Part shown: positions 51,095 through 57,332 of the stretch, one piece after another
Position numbering within the stretch: the first letter of the stretch is position 1
Layout: every line of letters begins with the position of its first letter
Origin: Beijerinckiaceae bacterium
GTDB lineage: Bacteria; Pseudomonadota; Alphaproteobacteria; Rhizobiales; Beijerinckiaceae
Length of the DNA: 57,332 bases
Direction of reading: 5' to 3'
Assembly (NCBI GenBank): GCA_030684835.1
Contig: JAUXWZ010000126.1
Coordinates: 1-57,332, forward strand
Made by a program: the position numbers and the translations under genes
Notes under the pieces: generated by a model
What the model was told of the DNA's origin: nothing
Seen by the model: only the letters and a program-made list of their open reading frames with translations
Database searches by the model: none

Positions 51095-52003
51095 TTAAAT
51101 CGATTCGAATCCGCCTGCGTTGTCGAGCTTGATGGCGCCGTTGGTCGACGCCTGCGCCCACTTGGCGGTTTCCTCTAATCCGCCGAACGCGAACAGGTGC
51201 GCCCGCACGTTCTCGATTCGCCCCGTCGCCAAGGCCTCCGCGAGCGAACGGATGATGAGATCTGGCGTCATGCTGCGGAAGGCATGGCGCACAAGCCCGC
51301 TGCGTAAAGCCAGCGCTTCGGCGGACGCCTTCACGCCGCAGCGCCGTGCATAGGCAAGCCAGCGAAACAGGGTGGTGGGCCCGGCGAGGCCAACTCGCAC
51401 CGGCGTATGGACCCCGCGTCCGCGCAGCTTGCGCAGCCATTCCAGAATGGGGCGCGTCTCGAAGCTGAATTGCGTGACGATTTCGCTCTCGATGCCGCGC
51501 TGTTGCAGCGCGGCCAATTTGGTCACGAGGTCGGTTTCAATCTGGTCCTCATCTACGTGAGGGTGACCGTCGGGAAAGCCGGGCAGATGAACCCGCACAA
51601 GGGCATGTTTTTTCAAGAGGCCACTTTCAATCACCCCAAGCGCGTTGACGACCTCGCCGACAGGCGTCGCCCTGTCGCCGCCAATCAGCATGATCTGGTC
51701 GACGCCCGCTTGTGCGCGAAGGTTTGCGAGATGAGCGTCAATTTCCGCGAAGGTCGCAAAATGCCGTGCCGAAATGTGGGGAATTGGCGTCAGGCCATTG
51801 CGCCGCGTCTCCGCGGCGGCAAGTTCCATTTCCGCTGTTGGGCGCCCGGGAAGGGCCGTGAGGAACAGCGGAGCGCCGGGCGCAAGCAACTTGGCGACGC
51901 CAGCGATCTCCGACGCTTTTGGCCGCGTCGCTTCGTGCGAGCATCCGGCCATGAAGCGCCGGATATTGGCGACGCCTTCAGCAGCGTCCTGGGGCGTGGT
52001 CAT
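51095..52003 (-). CDS. Divergent methylenetetrahydrofolate reductase (MetF-like)
   Basis: A 302-residue TIM-barrel flavoprotein of the MetF family: IPHISARH near 74, MLIGGDR with the flavin-binding Asp near 105, FPDGHPHV near 143, TQFSFE near 177 and GLAGP near 205. The catalytic Glu motif of classical MetF (FEFFPP) is missing; its place is FLTALPGRP. It is probably therefore a specialised branch, perhaps oxidising methyl-tetrahydrofolate in methyl-group breakdown (inference). The start at 52003 lies 4 nt after the stop of the upstream methyltransferase, a tight operon. Confidence 0.85.
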   Translation of the reverse strand: MTTPQDAAEGVANIRRFMAGCSHEATRPKASEIAGVAKLLAPGAPLFLTALPGRPTAEMELAAAETRRNGLTPIPHISARHFATFAEIDAHLANLRAQAGVDQIMLIGGDRATPVGEVVNALGVIESGLLKKHALVRVHLPGFPDGHPHVDEDQIETDLVTKLAALQQRGIESEIVTQFSFETRPILEWLRKLRGRGVHTPVRVGLAGPTTLFRWLAYARRCGVKASAEALALRSGLVRHAFRSMTPDLIIRSLAEALATGRIENVRAHLFAFGGLEETAKWAQASTNGAIKLDNAGGFESI

Positions 52004-52007
52004 GTGT

Positions 52008-53438
52008 TCAATCCCATCTGCGCGAGATGACATAGGATTCGTCGAGAAACCAGAGGCCGCCATGTTTTTGCAGCACGTCCTGCGTCGCCTCCAGATATTT
52101 CTTGTCGGCGACAACGGGCGCAAGGCGCTCGTCATCCACTTGCGCGACATAGATCGCCGCGTTCCAGGCGGCGAAAAGTGTCGAGGTGCCAATTGACGTC
52201 GCAACCTCGCTTGGCAACGTGTGCATGTTGTAGCGGAAGAGCGATTTCGCATCCGAGCCGGCGCTGAAATTATAATCGCGCGCGGATGTGCCTAACTCCT
52301 GCTTCACGGCTTTGAGCAAATCATGTCGGTTGTTGGTGACGAATGGATCGTCATCAGGCCAGACGCGGCGGATTATTTCCATACCCGGATCGTTGCCGAA
52401 CGAGTGAATGCCGATCAGTCGTCCGCCCGGCCCGAGCGCTTGCGCCAGCGGCGCAATAATGCGCTTCGCCTTGAAGGAGACGCTGCCGCGCGCGCGATAA
52501 GGCTGCGATGCAATGACGAGATCATAGCCAGCCGGGGTCTGACCCTGACGCGGGATGATGGGCTCCAGCAAAAACTTGTGATCTTCACGGTAGATCACCA
52601 GCACCACCGGCCGATCATAGGTTGAATGGCCGCCTTCCGAAACGCGCGCGGTCCAGTTCTGCGCGAGAAAGGGTTCGAGCGCGCTGATCTGCTGCTCGAA
52701 GGAATGGCCCGTGTTGCCTTGCAAACGAACTTCACGCCACACAAGGCTGGACGCTGCAGTGAGCGATTTCACCGTCAGCCAGGGGGCGCTCGCGTATTGC
52801 AAGTTGGTGAGTACGAGGCACGTCGCGGGGTGTTCGACGAAACGATCAACAAGCTTCTGCAGCGCGAGCCGCACATCTTCGAGGCTGATCTCCTTGCCTA
52901 CGACATAAAACGGCATGGTCGGGTGGCGGTCGTGCATCGCACGCATCACGCGCGCAAGGACGCCGCCATCACCGACGCCTGCGTCGAAGAGCCGGAACGC
53001 GGGCGGACGCGGATGTGTGCTGGCCACCTCCTGCGCAATGCGGTTGGCGACTTCCCACTTCTCGCTGCAGGTGTTCACAAACAACAGGTACTTCTGGCGA
53101 TTGTCATAGAAGCGGAATGCCGTTTCCACGCGCTCAACGGTGGCGGGCGTGATGGTGTTCGGGGCGCCAATTTGGGCGCCGGTCGGGTCAGACGTAACTG
53201 GATGGGGAGCGCGTTGGTCGTCAGTGGACGCCGGCGGCGCGCGCATGCCCGGCGGCAGCGGAAATTCCGCGATAAAGCCGCGGATCTTGTCGAGCGTGTC
53301 TGTCGTGATCCGTCCACCGGTGCGCAGCCGCGAGACCAGCTTGCCGTCATTGATGGCGGCACGCCCAAAAGTTGATTCCGCCATGCCTGCGGCGCGGCAA
53401 AACTCGCTGATTTCGGCAAGCAGAAGATCCGCCTTCAT
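52008..53438 (-). CDS. HTH-domain SAM-dependent methyltransferase
   Basis: A 476-residue protein with an N-terminal repressor-like helix-turn-helix (about 1-57: FCRAAGMAESTFGR then DTLDKIRGFI) and a large Rossmann methyltransferase region with SAM motif LFDAGVGDGGVLA near 150 and an acidic DDPF stretch near 350. Its combination with an adjacent MetF-like gene suggests methyl transfer involving folate, with the HTH perhaps giving autoregulation. The ATG at 53438 is used; a TTG 36 nt upstream is possible. The substrate is unknown. Confidence 0.78.
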   Translation of the reverse strand: MKADLLLAEISEFCRAAGMAESTFGRAAINDGKLVSRLRTGGRITTDTLDKIRGFIAEFPLPPGMRAPPASTDDQRAPHPVTSDPTGAQIGAPNTITPATVERVETAFRFYDNRQKYLLFVNTCSEKWEVANRIAQEVASTHPRPPAFRLFDAGVGDGGVLARVMRAMHDRHPTMPFYVVGKEISLEDVRLALQKLVDRFVEHPATCLVLTNLQYASAPWLTVKSLTAASSLVWREVRLQGNTGHSFEQQISALEPFLAQNWTARVSEGGHSTYDRPVVLVIYREDHKFLLEPIIPRQGQTPAGYDLVIASQPYRARGSVSFKAKRIIAPLAQALGPGGRLIGIHSFGNDPGMEIIRRVWPDDDPFVTNNRHDLLKAVKQELGTSARDYNFSAGSDAKSLFRYNMHTLPSEVATSIGTSTLFAAWNAAIYVAQVDDERLAPVVADKKYLEATQDVLQKHGGLWFLDESYVISRRWD

Positions 53439-53509
53439 GACTTGTGCGTCCTCTCCCCGGAATTTCTCCAACAATACGCCGACTGCGACGACCCATCAAG
53501 TTTTTAGAT

Positions 53510-53548
53510 GCCCACTTTTCTTATGGGCAGAAAGTGGGATTTATCCCA
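53510..53548. promoter_or_regulatory. Nested inverted repeats in the HTH-methyltransferase/molybdopterin-subunit promoter region
   Basis: Between divergent genes lie the inverted repeat CCCACTTT-N12-AAAGTGGG (53511-53538), an inner GCCCA-N9-TGGGC (53510-53528) and TGGGAT-TT-ATCCCA (53535-53548). Four TGGG half-sites in about 40 nt suggest a dimeric or cooperative repressor site. The N-terminal HTH of the methyltransferase is an obvious candidate binder. Confidence 0.45.
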
Positions 53549-53654
53549 TAATGCAAGCTTCTTGGCCTCCCGCATTGACGAGAGGCCGCGCGGCGCCTGA
53601 TCTTCGCATTGGCGGTTTTGATCGCCGTGTTCTGTCCCGTGAGGTTTTCAAGCG

Positions 53655-55994
53655 ATGACGCGTTTTTCGATTAGTCAGCCGGTCCGTCAGGTCGAAGCGC
53701 CGCGGCTTTTGCAGGGCAGGGGCCGCTTCACTGATGACGTCACGCTCGACAATCAGGCTTACGCCGCCTTCCTGCGCTCGCCCCACGCCCATGCAAAGAT
53801 CATCAGCATGGATACGCGCGCCGCGCTTCAGATGCCCGGCGTGCTCGCGGTGCTGACAGGCGACGATTACGCCGCCGATGGGCTCGGTCACGTGCGCGGC
53901 GCCTCACCGGCCAAGAAACGCGATGGTTCGCCCATGTACCGGCCGCCGCGTCCCGGCTTGACGCGCGATCGTGTGCGCCACGTCGGCCAGCAGGTCGCCG
54001 TGGTCATCGCCGAATCGCTCATCGAGGCGCAGGACGCCGCAGAGCGCATTGAGGTCGAATACGAAGTGCTGCCGATTGTGCTGGCCACGGAGCAAGCCAA
54101 TTTGCCCGGCGCGCCAACGATCTGGGAAGAGTGTTCCAACAACGAACCGGTCTACGCGTCCAAAGGCAAGCGCGAGATCACGGACCCGATCTTCAAGTCA
54201 GCAGCCCATGTGGTGCGCGATCGCTTCATCGTGAACCGCGTTGCGGCCTGCACCATGGAGACTCGCGCGGTCAACGCCGATTATGACGCCGGTCGCGAAC
54301 ATTACACGATCTACGCGTGCCATCAGCGGCCCTACGTGTGGCGCTCGATGATGACGAAGTTCATCTTCAACGATCTGCCCGAGCATCACATGACGCTGAT
54401 CGCCGGCGATGTCGGCGGCAGTTACGGCATGAAGGGCGGTCTTTACCCGGAGGTTCCCGTTTGCGCGTGGGCGTCGCGCCGTGTCGGACGGCCCGTAAAA
54501 TGGACCGCCGATCGCAGCGAGGCGCTGATTTCGGACGACCAGGGCCGAGACATGGTGATCGACGCCGCGCTCGCCGTGGACAAGGACGGCAAGTTCCTCG
54601 CCGTCGACTTTTCATCGCGCAACAACGTGGGCGCCTACATTTCGATGCTGGGTTTTCTGTCCACCGGCAACATCATCAAGGATTCATGCGGCGCCTATGC
54701 AATCCCGACGGTTTTTGCGGAGGGCGCGGCCGTCCTCACCAACACCCTGCCGGTGTCGAACTATCGCGCGCCGGGCGGGGCGCCGAGCGCCTACGTTGTC
54801 GAGCGACTGGTGGATATGGCGGCGCTTGAAATTGGCATGGACCCCGCCGAAATCCGCCGCCGTAACCTGATCCGTCCCGAGGCGATGCCCTACAAGACCG
54901 CGACCGGCGACGTCTATGATTGTGGGGACTTTCCCGCGCTGCTTGAGAAGGCGCTGAAGAAAGCCGACTACGCGGGCGCCAGCCAGCGCAAGGCCCAGTC
55001 CAAGGTGCGCGGCCTTATTCGCGGAGTCGGCGTGTCCTGCACAGTCGACCCCTCCGCCGGCCCATCGCCCGAGGCCGCCGAACTGCGCTTTGACCCCAGC
55101 GGCGGCGTCACGATCCTCGTCGGTTCGACGGCAGGCGGCCAAAGTCACGAAACGATCTACACCCAGATCGTCTCGGACCGTCTGGGTATCGACGTCGAGA
55201 ACATCCGCGTCATTGAGGGCAACACCGAAAAGCTCTCGTGGGGCACAGGCACGGGCGCGGCGCGCACGGCCACCATCGGCGGAACGGTTGTCTACAAGGC
55301 TGTCGACAAGGTGATCGAAAAGGCCAAGCGCATCGCCGCCCATGCGCTGGAGGCGAGCGTGGACGACATCTCGCTGGAAGATGGCGTTTTCCGCATCGCG
55401 GGTACGGATCGTTCCGTCACCATGACGCAGGTGGCGCAGCGCGCCTTCAACCCCGCCGCCCTGCCGCCCGATATCGAAATCGGCCTGTATGAAACCGCGA
55501 CGTGGTCGCCCGAAGTGGGCAACATCCCAAACTCCTGCCATGTCTGCGAAGTCGAGATCGATCCTGAAACCGGCGTCACGGAAATCGTCAACTACACGGC
55601 GATTCATGACGTCGGAGTCGAGCTCAATCCGTTGCTTGTCGACGGACAGGTGCATGGCGGCATCGCACAGGGCGCCGGACAGGCGCTGATGGAAGGCGTC
55701 ATCTATGATCCGGTGGACGGCCAGGTTTTGACCGGTTCGTTCATGGATTACGCCATGCCGCGGGCGGACAATTTCTGTTTCTTCGAGGTCGACAGAAACC
55801 CTGTGCCCACCAAAACCAATCCGCTCGGCGTCAAGGGCGCCGGCGAGTGCGGAACGGTTGGCGCGCTGCCAGCGGTGATGAACGCGATCAACGACGCTTT
55901 GGCGCCGCTGGGCGTGCGCAACATCGCGATGCCTTGCACGCCGGACAAAGTGTGGCGCGCGATCAGGGACGCGAGCGTGAAGGCGGCGAGCTAG
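53655..55994 (+). CDS. Xanthine dehydrogenase family molybdopterin-binding subunit (CoxL-like)
   Basis: A 779-residue large subunit of the molybdenum hydroxylase family. Landmarks are LLQGRGRFTDDV near 18, the hammerhead domain, GDVGGSYGMKGG near 252, an active-site loop NYRAPGG at 369-375, GTGTGAARTATIGG near 532 and the C-terminal catalytic Glu region GVKGAGECGTVGALP near 724. The loop differs from carbon monoxide dehydrogenase forms (AYxCSFR or AYRGAGR), so CO oxidation is unlikely. The small FeS and FAD subunits are absent here, so it must pair with subunits encoded elsewhere or act differently. It is divergent from the methyltransferase gene. Confidence 0.92.
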   Translation: MTRFSISQPVRQVEAPRLLQGRGRFTDDVTLDNQAYAAFLRSPHAHAKIISMDTRAALQMPGVLAVLTGDDYAADGLGHVRGASPAKKRDGSPMYRPPRPGLTRDRVRHVGQQVAVVIAESLIEAQDAAERIEVEYEVLPIVLATEQANLPGAPTIWEECSNNEPVYASKGKREITDPIFKSAAHVVRDRFIVNRVAACTMETRAVNADYDAGREHYTIYACHQRPYVWRSMMTKFIFNDLPEHHMTLIAGDVGGSYGMKGGLYPEVPVCAWASRRVGRPVKWTADRSEALISDDQGRDMVIDAALAVDKDGKFLAVDFSSRNNVGAYISMLGFLSTGNIIKDSCGAYAIPTVFAEGAAVLTNTLPVSNYRAPGGAPSAYVVERLVDMAALEIGMDPAEIRRRNLIRPEAMPYKTATGDVYDCGDFPALLEKALKKADYAGASQRKAQSKVRGLIRGVGVSCTVDPSAGPSPEAAELRFDPSGGVTILVGSTAGGQSHETIYTQIVSDRLGIDVENIRVIEGNTEKLSWGTGTGAARTATIGGTVVYKAVDKVIEKAKRIAAHALEASVDDISLEDGVFRIAGTDRSVTMTQVAQRAFNPAALPPDIEIGLYETATWSPEVGNIPNSCHVCEVEIDPETGVTEIVNYTAIHDVGVELNPLLVDGQVHGGIAQGAGQALMEGVIYDPVDGQVLTGSFMDYAMPRADNFCFFEVDRNPVPTKTNPLGVKGAGECGTVGALPAVMNAINDALAPLGVRNIAMPCTPDKVWRAIRDASVKAAS

Positions 55995-56646
55995 GCGCGG
56001 CGCGCGGCGGTGAGGCGGCTAGGCTGCCGCTGCCGCCTCGTAGCGCTATGCCTGCATCCAGCACGGTCTTGATGAGCGCGAGCGCGACAACGCCCGCATA
56101 TGGCCAGCCCAGAGACATCAGCATAAACCCGCCCAGCATGATCGTGAGATGCAGCGCGATGATGCGCGGGTAGGGCGCGCCCATCAATTCCATGGGATTT
56201 GACCGGTCGCCACGCACGACATGAAGGACGAGGAGGCCCGCTTGCCATGTGACAATAGCGGCGAGGCCGATCGTTATCGCAGGCCCTACAGGAACGGCGC
56301 TCCACGTGTTTGAGCCAATCGCGCCGCCGAAGAAGGCCAGCACAAAGACGCCGTGCACCAGGCAGAAAATGCCGTAATGAACAGTGAAGAATGCGCCTAC
56401 CGTGAGAGCGGGCAAAACGCCCCAAAAGCGAGCGCTGAGCAACATCATCGCCAGCGTGCGCACGCCGATGACCACGTTCTCGAGCCAGTAAAGAAAAATC
56501 AGCTCAAACGCGCTCCATCCCCAGAAAGCCACCCCCGCCAGCGGCACCAGATTGAACGCAAGCGCCATAATGAAGCGGACGCGGGCCGTGGACGTATCCG
56601 ACGCCGCGTTCACGGCGACTTTCAAGGGAGCCAAAGTTTTTTTCAT
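55963..56646 (-). CDS. DUF6498-type integral membrane protein
   Basis: A 227-residue membrane protein with about six helices and the family motif FLYWLENVVIGV near 50, followed by ARFWGVLP and FTVHYGIFCLVHG. It ends in a low-complexity Ser/Pro/Arg tail whose coding sequence overlaps the end of the molybdopterin-subunit gene by 32 nt. Function is unknown. The next gene lies 60 nt upstream on the same strand. Confidence 0.8.
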   Translation of the reverse strand: MKKTLAPLKVAVNAASDTSTARVRFIMALAFNLVPLAGVAFWGWSAFELIFLYWLENVVIGVRTLAMMLLSARFWGVLPALTVGAFFTVHYGIFCLVHGVFVLAFFGGAIGSNTWSAVPVGPAITIGLAAIVTWQAGLLVLHVVRGDRSNPMELMGAPYPRIIALHLTIMLGGFMLMSLGWPYAGVVALALIKTVLDAGIALRGGSGSLAASPPRAAPSSPPSRSRP

Positions 56647-56705
56647 ACCGCCTGCGCCGATGAAACTGCGTCGGCTTTTATCATGTCATGCCATGAAACG
56701 CGCTG

Positions 56706-57332
56706 CTACTTCGGCTCGGGAAGGTTGAGGACATCCGCGAGCGCGTTCGACATGTTGCGCCATGAGAATGGCCGGAACGAGAACACAACGGACCGCGCGC
56801 CTGCCGGAACTTCAACGCCACGGAACATCAGGTCCACGGCAAGCACCGGCTTGTTCACACCATCGACCTCTGCCTCCCAGCCCGGGTAATAGGGGCTGTT
56901 CAGTTTGACGATGGCCGGAGAACTCGTCTCGACGGCAAGTTCGATGCGGTCCACGCGCCAGTCGGCGATGCGGACGCGTGCATGTGTGCTCTTGCCCGAT
57001 GTATAGATCTGCGAAAGTAGTTCATCGCTGTCGACGAGTATTTGCCCATTCTCGGGCAGGAGATCGACGGCCTTGCCCAGATTGTCGATCGCCGCCACGC
57101 GTATCTGACTGCGAATGACGACGCGCGGCGATTCTTCTTCGTTGCGATACACCCAGGCGCGCGGTCCCTCCAGCAAGGGTGTGAATTTAGTCACGTCGTG
57201 CTTGCGCGGCAGATTGGCGATTGGCTTGTCGAGCACAAGATAGCGCAAATTAAGACGTCGGCTGAGACCGCAATTGTAGCTGGGAAATGTAATGGGAAAT
57301 ACTCGCCCATTCACATTGTAGGGGCTTTCGCC
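56706..57332 (-). CDS. C-terminal part of a YfhO-like membrane protein (truncated by the window end)
   Basis: An open frame of 208 codons reaches the window edge with no start needed inside. It shows an extracytoplasmic domain ending PYYPGWEAEVDGVNKP then RGVEVPAGARSVVFSFRP, which is typical of the C-terminus of YfhO/glycosyltransferase-related membrane proteins. The membrane part must lie beyond the window. An internal GTG at 57314 is not likely to be the real start. Confidence 0.7.
   Translation of the reverse strand, partial: GESPYNVNGRVFPITFPSYNCGLSRRLNLRYLVLDKPIANLPRKHDVTKFTPLLEGPRAWVYRNEEESPRVVIRSQIRVAAIDNLGKAVDLLPENGQILVDSDELLSQIYTSGKSTHARVRIADWRVDRIELAVETSSPAIVKLNSPYYPGWEAEVDGVNKPVLAVDLMFRGVEVPAGARSVVFSFRPFSWRNMSNALADVLNLPEPK

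Noticed and set aside
53655-55994. Aerobic carbon monoxide dehydrogenase CoxL
   Set aside because: The active-site loop does not match form I AYxCSFR or form II AYRGAGR, and coxM and coxS are absent.

Overview
The window reads as chromosomal DNA of an alphaproteobacterium, most likely order Hyphomicrobiales (Rhizobiales). Signs are the surE-pcm-nlpD ... yajC-secD-secF neighbourhood, a PopZ/DUF2497 gene next to tolC, BTLCP transglutaminase-like proteins, two HWE-family histidine kinases, DUF1127 and CsbD genes, and several Bug/TctC binding proteins. The family cannot be fixed from sequence alone. No phage, transposase, integrase or CRISPR array is seen.

Region 1 (0-6 kb) is the most exciting part. 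A 129-residue protein at 3969-4358 matches photoactive yellow protein (PYP) residue by residue around the chromophore pocket (Y43, E47, S51, R53 and C70 for PYP Y42, E46, T50, R52, C69). It overlaps a single-domain response regulator by 4 nt. An AMP-forming ligase of the p-coumarate:CoA ligase type, which would activate the PYP chromophore, follows after 9 nt. Upstream lie a divergent small HTH regulator and a PAS-PAS-HWE histidine kinase with a further PAS-like C-terminal domain. Together these look like a blue-light-sensing phosphorelay with its own chromophore-loading enzyme. No tyrosine ammonia lyase is in the window.

Region 2 (6-17.5 kb) holds tRNA-Asn, tRNA-Cys, CsbD, an aromatic-acid-decarboxylase-like amidohydrolase, EcsC, two tandem BTLCP proteins, a PIMT-like methyltransferase, TolC, PopZ, an EamA exporter, an M23 peptidase and a 1-Cys-like BCP peroxiredoxin. 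Region 3 (17.5-33.2 kb) is a conserved envelope and secretion core: a giant AsmA-like protein, SurE, Pcm, an NlpD-like degenerate LytM lipoprotein, a CHASE-HWE kinase, a DUF815 ATPase, YajC-SecD-SecF, bacterial homologues of complex I assembly factors NDUFAF3 and NDUFAF6, TrmFO and a 51-residue DUF1127 protein.

Region 4 (33.5-39.8 kb) carries an apparently circularly permuted ROK protein, an aldo/keto reductase, a sirtuin, a double cold-shock-domain protein, DUF192, a large TPR protein and tRNA-Pro. Region 5 (39.8-49.1 kb) is an accessory catabolic block with four Bug/TctC periplasmic binding proteins, four Asp/Glu racemase/arylmalonate-decarboxylase-like enzymes (two without the catalytic Cys), an SDR and a polysaccharide-deacetylase-like hydrolase, but no TctA/TctB membrane subunits. 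Region 6 (49-57.3 kb) has a membrane/flavin-split-barrel fusion, a divergent MetF-like reductase paired with an HTH-methyltransferase, an orphan xanthine-dehydrogenase-type molybdopterin subunit, a DUF6498 membrane protein, and a gene cut by the window end.
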